In this document: positions 33,301 to 60,000 of the stretch, in pieces
How the letters are laid out: the number at the start of each line of letters is the position of its first letter
Numbering within the stretch: position 1 is the first letter of the stretch
From: Phoronis australis
Lineage: Eukaryota; Phoronida; Phoronidae
Assembly (NCBI GenBank): GCA_002633005.1
Contig: NMRA01000034.1
Location: forward strand, 955,766 to 1,015,765
Length of the DNA: 60,000 bases
Reading direction: 5' to 3'
Program-made: the position numbers and the translations under genes
The notes under the pieces: generated by a model
Told to the model about the DNA's origin: nothing
Database searches by the model: none
The model's input: only the letters and a program-made list of their open reading frames with translations

Positions 33301-35659
33301 GTTAGTCCGCAACTACCGTTCGGTATTTTCTAGTCTGGCAGCGGTGACTACATTAATTACTGAGATTGGAAAAGAAAATTCCGAAGGGAATTCTTTACAG
33401 TGTTTTGATTTTTCTGCTCAAGTGTCAGAAAAAGAAGCATTAACGTTTTGAAGAAGTTTTAAATAGTTATTTGGAGGGCACGACCAAATTTCTGACTAAA
33501 GTCTCAAGTCATTTTTCACGAAACAGTCCCCAGTAGGACCAAGACAACAAAAAACTAGGCTAAGAGAGACCCATCCTTGTTACAACAGGCGGTTCATCAT
33601 CAATATATCTCTACCTCTGTTTTGAACTTATGTTTCACAATTTTACGTACACTGAATTAACAAAAAAAAAAAAAACGCCAATGTCACTAAGGGTTTTCCA
33701 TATATGGCATAATTCTTCAATCTATGAATCCATTTTAGAAAAAAGAAGATGTAAAATAACAATTCCCATGACATGTACCAAATTTTCGGATTTTTTTAAG
33801 CATGGAACAAATATGAAAATATTGATTTCCAGACTAAACAAAGTAGAGTTCAATAACGCTAGAACCTCGTTAGAAAAGCAACACTTCGCAAGATTACGCG
33901 AGGTATTGTCATGTGTTTAAAATGAGAGCACGAGATTTTGGCTAGATTTTTCTCGTTGCGAGACAGATACTGAACTGAACCCAGATCACAGGGGCATCGT
34001 TTGCTAAAGGACAACTTTTGAACATTAACTGAGTGTTTCCTGACTTGCTAATCAGGACACAAAGAACATTTTGTGGAAATAAACTATGAAACAAAGTGAA
34101 AAATGCCTCAAGGTCACAAATATAAGAAGTTGGTAATACTCAATTGCAGGTGTCCCGCATTTTGAGAACCAGTTTTCCCCACTGAATAACGGGCATCAAA
34201 CTGGTTCTAAAATTGGGGACCCCTGTGACTATTGCCATTTGCCAAGAAGTCTTTATTTTATTGTAATCGTCGCTCGCACCAAGCCAGATACTGACTTAAA
34301 GCTCCATGCAGTGCCTTTTTGGGGTGGAACCAATACGTTCAATACGTTGAGTTAGCCGCGTTCCTAATTAATGATGAAACCATGGAGTTATTTGTTGCTT
34401 CAACGGTAACTCTCCGTCACCAACTTGATTTCTTTCAGTTTCAGTTGAAATTTCCGAGTTCAGCTTGACTGTACTGTTTCATTTTCTAAAAGCGGTACCT
34501 TTTATTTAAAGTTCAAGCTTGGACTTTAAAATAAACGGTACCAGTTTTAGAAAATAAAGCAGTTCTTGTGCTTTGCACTATTTTGACAGAAGCTTCTGTT
34601 TGTATACAAAATTGTACAAGAAATCTTTACTGCTCGTACAGTCCTTACTTCACTACGCTTACTTTTTCGTAAATAGACCTTCTGGCCGGTGTAGGGAATA
34701 CTTGACAATTCATTACTGTTTGAGACTAGATCTTAAAATTCATCTCAATCTCATTGTGTCTGGCTATGAGAAGAGACAACTTGTTAGTTTTGTTGCGAAG
34801 GAAATGACTTCAGGCTTATTTTTCAACCGTTAGTCTAAACTATCAATTACCAATACTATATCAACGTTGTATTGTTAGTTTGCTGTTTCTCCCGACAGCC
34901 TGGTGACTGTGTCGTATTCGACGGTCTTACTATCCACGGTGCCCCGGCCAATCACTTGCCTAAACCCCGACGAGTGTTCAGTACAAGATGGCTAGGTGCG
35001 TAAATCATCATACGAAGTTAGAGCTTAGTTAAGTCCACGCGAGAGTTTGTGAAGGTGTGCCTATATCCGCATTTAGGTGAACGCGCCTTTTGATGTAAAA
35101 CACTTGACAATCGTAAAACCAAGAACGTGAGTGAAGAACAGAATGATGCACGAACAATTGCACGTGCGTACGTTGTTGCAGGTAAGGAAAAATCTGTGTC
35201 CTTGAGAATAGAAAAGTGTTTGCAAGAAAAAAAATACAGTGGATTTTAGAGCCAAAATGGTCGGTCGAAGAATAGAGCAAGGTAAAAACGCGGACAAATC
35301 CAATCCAACATATAGAATCCAGAAAAGATAGGCTTACCATTTTCCTTGTATTCACCAGTAGCACCGCAGAATGAGTTTCAAGAGATCCCAGTCTCTAAAA
35401 TGGGGACGTATAAATAGCCTCATGTGTGCTTGTTGTTTAAATTAATGTTTTTAAAATAAAGTTTACTTAAAGTCAGGTTAAGGTATAATCTAGCTGAATG
35501 TTTTTAAACGGGTTTTCCGTTGCAGGAGATGATGCGGTCTACGCCCAACGTGCGTGGACCACTAGTCCTCCTGTTGTGGACGATTGGAAGCATCTGAACT
35601 TCGGAGATCATTTCAGCACATCTGGACACTTCCCTGTCGTGTGGCAGTCTTGTTTGTAG
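30055..35659 (+). CDS. Phytanoyl-CoA dioxygenase (PhyH) family protein, 5 exons
   Basis: Exons 30055-30324, 32300-32401, 32811-33035, 34899-34995 and 35526-35659 join in frame to 275 residues, with GT-AG introns (phases 0, 0, 0, 1). PhyH enzymes are non-haem Fe(II)/2-oxoglutarate oxygenases. The iron triad is visible: H113 and D115 in TPWHQDQPYY, and H212 in IHGAPAN. R223 in PKPRRVFSTRW is the likely 2-oxoglutarate-binding arginine. The substrate is unknown. The motifs (TPWHQDQPYYPVDG, QFIRGSHRW, EPGDCVVF, FPVVW) resemble, from memory, a bacterial-type PhyH subfamily more than human PHYH or PHYHD1. I see no peroxisomal targeting signal: the C-terminus is QSCL and no PTS2 is obvious. An in-frame TGA at 30049-30051 supports the chosen start. 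Confidence 0.9.
30325..32299. other. PhyH gene intron 1, with pyrimidine-rich gap
   Basis: No exon seen. It holds an 80 N gap at 30776-30855 flanked on both sides by C/T-rich sequence (about 30744-30775 and 30856-30912), so the gap probably lies in a long polypyrimidine tract that was hard to sequence. Confidence 0.8.
30776..30855. other. Assembly gap (80 N) inside a polypyrimidine tract
   Basis: Run of N bordered by CT-rich low-complexity DNA. The open frames across it are artefacts. Confidence 0.98.
32300..32401 (+). CDS. PhyH gene exon 2: first iron ligands
   Basis: Encodes KLTFFHEHVLIKEPG and then TPWHQDQPYYPVDGK, with the HxD iron-binding pair (H113, D115). Acceptor TCATTTCAG, donor AAG|GTAATA, phase 0 at both ends. 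Confidence 0.9.
32811..33035 (+). CDS. PhyH gene exon 3: core of the double-stranded beta-helix
   Basis: Encodes VVSIWMPVDAVPMETT, FIRGSHRWSSWYFP and up to YEVLQWSVE. The W.P.D..P...T and GSH patterns are typical of the PhyH core. Phase 0 at both ends. Confidence 0.9.
34147..34225. mobile_element. 79 bp palindromic MITE, hAT-like ends
   Basis: Left end CAGGTGTCCCGCATTTTGAG and inverted right end CAGGGGTCCCCAATTTTAG, both followed by AACCAGTTT. CAGGGGTCC-type ends are usual for hAT elements. A left-end fragment of the same family lies at 46589-46625. I found no convincing 8 bp target duplication. Confidence 0.5.
34474..34562. repeat. Imperfect palindrome, ~44 bp arms
   Basis: The arms CTGTTTCATTTTCTAAAA.CGGTACC and the inverted copy near 34538-34562 meet at AAGCTT, with few mismatches. 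It looks like a minimal foldback MITE. It lies in an intron. Confidence 0.6.
34899..34995 (+). CDS. PhyH gene exon 4: third iron ligand and 2-oxoglutarate Arg
   Basis: Encodes PGDCVVFDGLTIHGAPANH (H212) and PKPRRVFSTRWLG (R223). Acceptor TCCCGACAG, donor G|GTGCGT, phase 1 at the end. Confidence 0.9.
34996..35525. other. PhyH gene intron 4
   Basis: No exon, RNA gene or repeat seen. Antisense open frames here have no family motif. Confidence 0.8.
35526..35659 (+). CDS. PhyH gene exon 5: C-terminus
   Basis: Encodes the split Gly, then DDAVYAQRAWTTSPP and the end FPVVWQSCL before TAG at 35657-35659. The GDD and FPVVW motifs are typical of this PhyH subfamily's end. Confidence 0.9.
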
Positions 35660-35922
35660 TTCAAACATTTCTATATGTTTGCGTCTAGAGCTGCGGCGAC
35701 TGGTCACATTTCAGGTGTATGATTCAAGTCACATACTGAGCCGTCGTTAAAAACATATTTTTGTTGGTATTTTAATACGGCGAATCAGCGTTCCAAATAT
35801 TTGCCTATCATATACTCTAGTAATGAGCGGAGGTCGTCAAGGCATCGCTGAAGATTGATTCTAGTTGGAAGTAGACTAACTACTTTATCTAATTATCCAT
35901 TTACATCACAACTTTAAATAAA
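35660..35922 (+). other. Presumed PhyH gene 3' UTR
   Basis: Non-coding. AATAAA at 35917-35922 is the first good polyadenylation signal after the stop, giving a UTR of about 270 nt. Confidence 0.5.
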
Positions 35923-35968
35923 TTTTGCTTTGGATTACTTGTCCATTTTTTGTCTTTATCGATGTATC

Positions 35969-36068
35969 TAAGTATATGAATAACCTCAAGTTCACCCTTT
36001 TAAGTAAGAAAAAAGAACAAGGCCTAGTTATTCGTATTCATCAGGATTAATCATTTCTGACGCTTACA
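35969..36068. repeat. 100 bp direct repeat, copy 1
   Basis: Identical over 100 bp to 36286-36385. The second copy begins directly after a single N, so the pair is best read as overlapping ends joined during assembly rather than a biological duplication. Confidence 0.85.
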
Positions 36069-36172
36069 TAACGTAGAAAATAAATCTGAAACTAAATAAG
36101 GCGATCCAGATCCTCCCAAGGATACTATTGTTTCATGAAATGAAGAATATAAATCGGTAAATAAAACAACAA

Positions 36173-36284
36173 GAATGGATCAACTGAAATTTGAAATTTT
36201 CGGAGGTAACAACTTCCTTTATCAACAAAAACAGATAAAGGAAGTTGTTACCTCCGAAAATTTCAAATTTCAGTTGATCCATTC
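36173..36284. repeat. Perfect 51 bp inverted repeat next to a single N
   Basis: Arms 36173-36223 and 36234-36284 are perfect inverse copies with a 10 nt loop, AACAAAAACA. Arm starts GAATGGATCAACTGAAATTT. It ends exactly at the N at 36285. A true palindrome is possible, but a chimeric fold-back read or misjoin is just as likely. Confidence 0.85.
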
Positions 36285-36285
36285 N

Positions 36286-36385
36286 TAAGTATATGAATAA
36301 CCTCAAGTTCACCCTTTTAAGTAAGAAAAAAGAACAAGGCCTAGTTATTCGTATTCATCAGGATTAATCATTTCTGACGCTTACA
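36286..36385. repeat. 100 bp direct repeat, copy 2
   Basis: Exact copy of 35969-36068, starting right after the N at 36285. Confidence 0.85.
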
Positions 36386-39152
36386 GATATCTTTGAATGC
36401 ACAATTCATTTTTATCAGTTCACAAAATCGTATCAACCGGACCATATTCTTCTGTTGTACATATGACAATTGTAAAACCTTGCTGCTTGAGAAATTCACA
36501 CATTTCAAATAGTTCTACCAACGGGCCGATCCCATGGATTCCCACGAATTGTAAATATTTTTGAAGTATTCAAGCATAGAATCACATGAGATGATACAAA
36601 AAATTACCCATTCCTGTCTTTCGACATCACCTCTCCCTTCTTGGAAACTTTTTTGAGCACCATACAAACTGTCGTCTTCGTCAAATTATTTCACTCACAA
36701 ACCATTTTACAGGCTGGATTTGTGAAACTCCACAGACAGTAAAGCGGCTGTAAACTCGCCATCCATAACAAAATAACAAATTTTGATCCCCTTACCGTTA
36801 TGAAATTGACCTCAAAGTGTTCCATAGATATGTCAAGTCAGAGGTGATCTCAGGAGAGATCTAGCAGTTTGTTATTGCTTGAGAACAGGGTCTACGAGTT
36901 GACTGTCGCGGGGTGATATGGTCTCAATTTTTAGCGTTTGTCGAGAGATCACCCACAATTTTGTAAATATCTCCGTGTTTAATTGTGCGAACGTTTGTGA
37001 GGGCTTTGACCCACAAACACTTGCTGACCGCCATTTTGTAATTGCCTGATGAGAACAGTAGTTCTCGTTTTAACGGCGGTCGATTGCAGCGCCCCTACAC
37101 TTTTTTCTTAATTAATTACTAACTGCCAGGTCTTTAGGAACTCGTTAGAAGAAATCAATACTGAGGCAGTAAGTGGCCATCTCGGACAACAAAACATAGT
37201 CCGAGATCTAAGTTAAAAATTGATGGACGGAGTGTGGGACTGATTCCCGTTTTCTGATTTATTAAAGGATTCACACAGCAAACAAATTGCCTCTTTGACA
37301 CCTGAAATGGATCTTCAATAAAACAAACATCCCTGTTAAAGTGACATTATTATCTGCGCTAGCAATGCGCATTGAAACCAGCACCACGCGAAGACGGATT
37401 CGAAACAACAACCACAGCGACAAATACACAGGGTGTGTAAACGATTCTGTGGCCGCTCCCTCTAAATTCCAAATTCCCGAAACCCCGTCGGAACAACAAA
37501 CACCGAACCAGCGGTTCAAATTCCAAAATCCTCCCCCGTGACATCGTACTCGCGTCGACCAAATTCCATACCCGATGACCAAATTTCACACCAGCGGATG
37601 GGGTCTTGGGTTAAAGAGTGGGATATCAAATGGAAGGTGGAATTTAGAGACGCGGCCATCTTTGGAATCGTATCCACTACCTGGCAGAAAGTTCCCAAGA
37701 CCCTTTTATAACTGGTGGTTTCTTCGAAGTACACAGCGTTTCCACAATAACGCTTACTTCACTAAAACCGGTTTCAAGTTTACAATTATAACGGTGAATA
37801 AGGTGGGGGTGAACTGTCGTCAATAGTAACGTCAAAAATACAACCAATGCCTATATCTTTTCAATATTAGCAACGACATTTTGAGACCGTGCATCAAACG
37901 AATTTCACTCTATTGGTGTTTAGTGTGCTAGAAACGAAAGACTAATTAGACCTACTTTCATAAAAACGGTCTTGTAATATTCCATACCGCTAGAAGATTT
38001 CATCTCCGTTACAAACTCAAGTCATAGGCAATACGTAAATGCACCATTTTTAAATTCGCAATATTATAGGGTTGGTGCCGCTGTTGGTTTCGATACACTT
38101 GTTGGTAACCGAAATTAATTATTACTACAACATAAAAATGGGACATGACTACAGAACACAGTGTAGAAATCTATATATAGCCTGACTTTGCATAGAGAAC
38201 AACTGACCGACTGCGTCTAATTGTTGATAGGCAAAGAGTTCCATGCAATCTTGCGTTCAAACATTCGAAGCTCCTTTGATAGCACGTTCACAATGAGAAA
38301 TTTCGTCTCGCAAGGTGAAGAACAACCTTACGAATTTTTGTACAGTCAATGGCTATATGAACGATTAATTGTGGAATATTTGTTCTGTTTCCGACGTATT
38401 TTTATTACTTCTGTTTTGCACAATTCTCACATCTTAAAACACAAATAGTTTGGCACGTGCACAGTGACATTGCCACGGTGTCAATAATTTGATTAGCGCC
38501 ACACTTGGCACCATCGAAAACATCTATTTAAAATTAGCATCGATTTCTTCGATTGCAATTTCTATGAATCGAGGTCAAACCAATTCTTGAGCTGCGTGTG
38601 CGTAATATGTTATTTTTAGCACTGGTAGCTGGCAACTGCAAACAAAAGAAAAATTATTGAGGACCCATGTAAGTTTTTAAACCCTGCTGGCACCCCCATT
38701 GACTAATGAGCGAATGTGACTTTTATTGCATAAACTCTTCACCTTCGCCTATGATAATTATCGCCACAACCATGACTGGTTTACCGCAGTTTTCCCATCG
38801 GGCGTCCAGTCTGTAAATGGTTTCTACGAAACGCCGTAGAGCAGGTGCCATGTTGTTGACAGTACTGATCCACACGTTCACGGATAACTTCGCATTTTAC
38901 CACGCTGAAAAAATGTAAAAGACCATGTTTGCCGACATCTGGTGCAGCCTGCCGGTTCGTGTGCAAATTCTCCCATGTGTGGTTTTTTACCTTTTACCAC
39001 AGCAAATAAAGGATATCAGGATATTTTCAATAGTATAAAAGCTTCAATGAGCACACTTTATTCTTAGGTGGATGCATAGACAAGTAGATATGTCTCTGTA
39101 CCGTAGATAATGCATCCACATGATGTACCGTTAGCCAAGCGAATACAAAAAG

Positions 39153-39223
39153 CTCGCTGGTTCCCTGCGTGTCCGCTAGGAGGAAAGGGACACCTTCTAG
39201 CGGACACCCAGGGAACCAGCGAG
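39153..39223. repeat. Hairpin with 31 bp arms
   Basis: Left arm CTCGCTGGTTCCCTGCGTGT pairs with the inverse at the right end with about two mismatches around a ~9 nt loop. Open frames on both strands read the same peptide through it, a sign of the palindrome, not of coding. Confidence 0.7.
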
Positions 39224-39704
39224 ATCCAAAGTGGCCATGCAGTATCGTCATCTTTTGTGCAGATACGGAACTTTGTGATTCTTCAGAACAAGAGGTAAAA
39301 AAAGAATTCACTAATGGCTGCCGTGAAAAATCCTAGTTGTTTTCTGGTTTGTCGCTGTTATTTGTCTTAGCTCTTGTAAGTATATGGATATGTATGCAAA
39401 AACAAACTCTCTAAAATTTATTTGTGTCTAGAACAAACTTAATTTCATTTGAAGAGATGAAAAGGAGGAGAACACTGTACATCAAGGGACAATTCTTTGG
39501 AATGTTCTTTGTTTTTTTGTCAAAACCAGCGGCATATCGTAGCATCACTGGCAGTGTCCTGGAATTTCCCATCAGCAACACTTATGGTAGATTGTCTGCC
39601 AAGCTGGTCCTGCTTTTGGGAGGAGCATAACTCGTTTGCCTTTAGAATCTTGTGTGTGCTTTTCTGTTTCATGGTCCTCACCTTAGTTTGGTGCCACAAT
39701 AGAA

Positions 39705-39775
39705 AAATACATCCCAACAAGTCTTGAACTCAGGATCTTGTGCGAGTTAAGTGTCCAGATTGATCGGCCAAGACG
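39705..39775 (-). repeat. tRNA-like fragment, possible SINE head
   Basis: On the - strand there is an A-box-like TGGCCGATCAATCTGG, and about 30 nt further the B-box-like GTTCAAGAC, which fits GWTCRANNC. It does not fold into a full tRNA that I can draw. It directly abuts the foldback element. A decayed tRNA-derived SINE is the best guess. Confidence 0.3.
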
Positions 39776-39779
39776 CAAC
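39772..39779. repeat. 8 bp target duplication, left copy
   Basis: GACGCAAC, repeated exactly at 40450-40457 on the other side of the foldback element. Confidence 0.7.
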
Positions 39780-40449
39780 CACAGGCGTCCTCAGCGTCTG
39801 ATCGTCCCCAATACACTACATATAAATACTACAAGGTATGACACTTCGGACTTGAAATTCCACGGGTGCTTCACTTCAGCCGTCCATAGCAAACATAAAA
39901 CTCAATAAATTTGCACAAAACAGGGGTTCGACAAACCATGAAGAATTGTTCTTTCTCCCAATACCATTCACGGTGTCCTGTTACGGCGACTTCGTAAGAA
40001 ATTCGCAGTCAAAGAACAAAAATATTCACAAAAAGCCCCCACACACGTTTCCCCTAGGCCCGTCGAGGTCAAGGACGGTACGGAAATTGCCGCTTTGTCG
40101 CGTAAAGTCACGATGTCGATACTTCCGTAACTCACCGGCAATTTCCGTAACCGTCCTTGACCTCGACGGGCCTAGGGGAAACGTGTGTGGGGGCTTTTTG
40201 TGAATATTTTTGTTCTTTGACTGCGAATTTCTTACGAAGTCGCCGTAACAGGACACCGTGAATGGTATTGGGAGAAAGAACAATTCTTCATGGTTTGTCG
40301 AACCCCTGTTTTGTGCAAATTTATTGAGTTTTATGTTTGCTATGGACGGCTGAAGTGAAGCACCCGTGGAATTTCAAGTCCGAAGTGTCATACCTTGTAG
40401 TATTTATATGTAGTGTATTGGGGACGATCAGAAGCTGAGGACGCCTGTG
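39780..40449. mobile_element. 670 bp foldback element with 8 bp target duplication
   Basis: Two near-identical arms of roughly 310-320 bp face each other around a short loop (about 40094-40131). The ends are CACAGGCGTCCTCAGC and its inverse, and GACGCAAC flanks both sides. An 8 bp duplication fits hAT, P or some Mutator-type elements; the long arms resemble Mutator-like or foldback MITEs. Both strands carry the same 85-codon open frame simply because of the symmetry; it has no recognised domain. The arms are nearly identical, so the insertion is young or the arms are kept alike by gene conversion. Confidence 0.8.
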
Positions 40450-40457
40450 GACGCAAC
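40450..40457. repeat. 8 bp target duplication, right copy
   Basis: GACGCAAC, identical to 39772-39779. Confidence 0.7.
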
Positions 40458-40763
40458 TGCCCTGTGCAAAGCTATTTGGAGAGGCTTTATTTGACTAAAC
40501 ATCACACCTGAACCGGAAACTCACCAGTGCAACAGATATCAATGTTTTTATTTTTTTATATTGCCAAAAATTAAGAACTGTTTATTCCATTAAATTCGAC
40601 ATACTCTGGCCATAAATCGATCCACGATAGTTGTATTGCAAACTTGTTCAAGTTCTTTAATTTTCATTCTTTCTGAAGGTGATGCTGTCCTTTTCTGATT
40701 TTGGTTTTGCATGGAGCAAGATTTCGAGTAAAACATAACTTCGTCATAATGCAGCAGAAAAGG

Positions 40764-40827
40764 TTAGGCAATGCCCAGATCATTTTTACGTACCCACATA
40801 TACATATGTGGGTACTCATTGCCTACG
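40764..40827. repeat. Small imperfect palindrome upstream of DDX42
   Basis: Central GTACCCACATAT and its inverse, with outer TTAGGCAATG and CATTGCCTA. The outer motif recurs as CATTGCCTACC at about 41193 in DDX42 intron 1, so it may be the end of a dispersed element. It lies 170-230 bp upstream of the DDX42 start. Confidence 0.45.
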
Positions 40828-40980
40828 AAGCATCAATATACAAAAGATTTCCAGTCCACACTGACAGTGCTGGGCAACTCGACGCTTAGTTGCCATTTCT
40901 ACAACTTTTTGTGTTTACAGATGGTTGCTTTTAGTTTTATTCAGTTTATATTTTCTCTCATTCATTCTTTGACTGTCAGT

Positions 40981-40994
40981 ATATTAAAGGCGAC
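40981..40994 (+). promoter_or_regulatory. DDX42: End of the DDX42 5' leader, possible leader-intron acceptor
   Basis: A pyrimidine-rich tract ending in CTGTCAG at 40980 directly precedes the 14 nt before the start codon. This looks like a 3' splice site, so the DDX42 leader may be split with a non-coding exon upstream. A second acceptor-like TTTACAG ends at 40920. Confidence 0.35.
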
Positions 40995-58590
<17,596 letters not shown>

Positions 58591-59254
58591 TTCAACTTGT
58601 TTGTCAAGATACAAGATAATTCCCCTTTTTAAAACCCATAGCCCATTTTTAAGGTCATCAGCTACACATTATAAGAAAATGATTCCTCCAGAATTGGCAA
58701 GACTTCTTGAAACGCCACATTTGTCAACTGATGCTCCATTCTACATGACGTTTTAACAATTTTTCTTCTTTGGATGGAAATTACTAATTGTAGTATTGTA
58801 TCTGAAATGCATCTTGTAATTTACTAAAAAGTGGTTTTATTCTGTCTGTGTTTAAACTGGATTATGAAAATTTTGTAAAATACAAATCTTTGTAAGACTC
58901 GTTTCTTTGATTTCTTAGAAGTCATCTTGTTTTTTGACAAATCTCGTTTAATTGCACTGGAGTAACCCTTCTCAGAATTTGGTGGCGGCAACATTCTTAT
59001 TACAGAATAAGTTTTAAAACCTTACTATTTTTCCAGTCGATTCCCGTTCATTCTCAGTCAGCTGCAATAATGTGGAATTATGGGTCATTTTGTCTGCTTA
59101 CTTTTGGCATGTACTGTAGAAAGACATATTGTACGATTGCCTTTGTTTGGCCTAGATTTTGAAAGTTTAGGACATTAAACATTTCGAGCTGATGACAAGT
59201 AAAGAACGATGTCTCGTATTGCAACTCACTGTGTTCAGTAGTTTTCAAAATAAA
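58591..59254 (+). other. DDX42: Presumed DDX42 3' UTR
   Basis: Non-coding. AATAAA at 59249-59254 is the best polyadenylation signal, giving a UTR of about 660 nt. Confidence 0.45.
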
Positions 59255-60000
59255 TTGGACAACCATGAAATTAGACTAAGTTTTGGGGCACAAAACCACG
59301 ATTAAATATGCATTATTTTTTACTTCAATCAATTTTAACTTACGAGATTAAATCTTGACAAAATCTCGACAAGTCTTGCTCCATGCACGTTGTTGAGATC
59401 GCGACAACTTACTGAGTGTGTAAGTCCATCATAAACCATAAGTTAGCTGCAGAGAGCAATAACGTCAAATTCCGATAAAGTTTTGACAAATCATTTTATT
59501 GTAACAAAAGTTCAATTACACAGCCAAATAATTCTGGCAAGGAGTTTATCAAAGTTTGCCCACGTCCAGCAGAGTTTGATCGTGTTATTGATACCGTTGT
59601 TTTGTTATCAATGAACCAATCTGTTTTGCTAAATTTTACTAAAAAGACTGTTATTCATGACAGATTAAAATAGTAAAAAAAATCAAAATTCTTCCAACTT
59701 TCAGAAAATATTTATTATATCTCTTAATAAAGTCCTGCATAACTTAAGTGCTTGAAATAGACAAGCTACAATACATCGACAGTTGTCATAAAACAAATTA
59801 CTTTTTCACTCGGAGTACCATGTGAATAGATGAGAATGCATAGTGAGGTAATTAAAAATAAGTGAAGCAAAATAACCACATTCTATAACAGAAAATCAGC
59901 TAATTTCCTACTATTTAATCTTCCCTCACAGACCGTAAAGGCATTCTCATTAACAACGTCCATTTCTCATTTAACAATTCAATTCTTAAGAACTTTGTTG
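59255..60000. other. Intergenic, end of window
   Basis: No gene seen. It holds a dispersed repeat (59584-59660) shared with DDX42 intron 7. The next gene lies beyond the window. Confidence 0.65.
59584..59660. repeat. Dispersed repeat shared with 48141
   Basis: ATTGATACCGTTGTTTTG then GTTTTGCTAAATTTTACTAA, same order as the intron 7 copy. Confidence 0.55.

Larger units (their letters stand above)
33036..34898. other. PhyH gene intron 3, with two hairpin elements
   Basis: No exon recognised. It contains a 79 bp hAT-like MITE (34147-34225) and an ~89 bp palindrome (34474-34562), plus an A-run near 33661. The short open frames match nothing. Confidence 0.75.
35923..40980. other. Intergenic region between the PhyH gene and DDX42
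   Basis: No gene recognised. It is rich in palindromes: 36173-36284, 39153-39223, 39780-40449 and 40764-40827, each listed or noted separately. A tRNA-like stretch lies on the - strand near 39705-39775. The remaining open frames are short and lack family motifs. Confidence 0.6.

Noticed and set aside
34139-34233. 8 bp target duplication around the 34147 MITE
   Set aside because: The flanks CTCAATTG and TGACTATT do not match well enough.
39946-40283. Two identical 85-codon proteins on opposite strands
   Set aside because: Produced by the palindrome of the foldback element; no domain.

Overview
This is a window of animal nuclear DNA carrying three multi-exon genes, all on the + strand, with long AT-rich introns, GT-AG splice sites, mammal-like protein families and many decayed repeats. 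The protein set and gene structure fit an invertebrate deuterostome or another marine invertebrate. Amphioxus-like is my best guess, but nothing here proves the species. Roughly 2% divergence between two copies of one segment beside a scaffold gap suggests a highly heterozygous genome. There are four stretches of N: 1632-2198, 30776-30855, a single N at 36285, and 49526-49736.

Layout. Positions 1-8175 are gene-poor. They hold an N gap and a nested pair of DNA transposons: a ~2.46 kb hAT-like element (3088-5546) inserted into the right terminal repeat of an older ~140 bp MITE (2961-5564). Positions 8486-25896 encode a BAMBI orthologue, a decoy TGF-beta/BMP receptor without a kinase, in three coding exons with a 14.2 kb first intron. 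Its upstream region has a TATA-like box, a TGGCGCC BMP-SMAD-type motif and several small upstream ORFs. Positions 30055-35659 encode a five-exon phytanoyl-CoA dioxygenase (PhyH) family protein with an intact Fe(II)/2-oxoglutarate triad. Positions 35923-40980 are intergenic and carry palindromes, including a 670 bp foldback element with an 8 bp target duplication. Positions 40995-58590 encode the DEAD-box helicase DDX42 (SF3b125) in 17 coding exons, 749 residues, with all helicase motifs intact.

The three genes do not form a pathway: BAMBI damps BMP/activin signalling at the cell surface, the PhyH protein is a probable hydroxylase, and DDX42 acts in the nucleus with the U2 snRNP. The main unusual signals are in DDX42. 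Exon 8 is duplicated with both flanks at 1,424 bp spacing around an N gap. Two introns carry tandem arrays that look seeded by the adjacent exon. One intron appears to be of the GC-AG type. The BAMBI upstream region is the best regulatory lead. I found no RNA gene, CRISPR array or viral gene that I can support.
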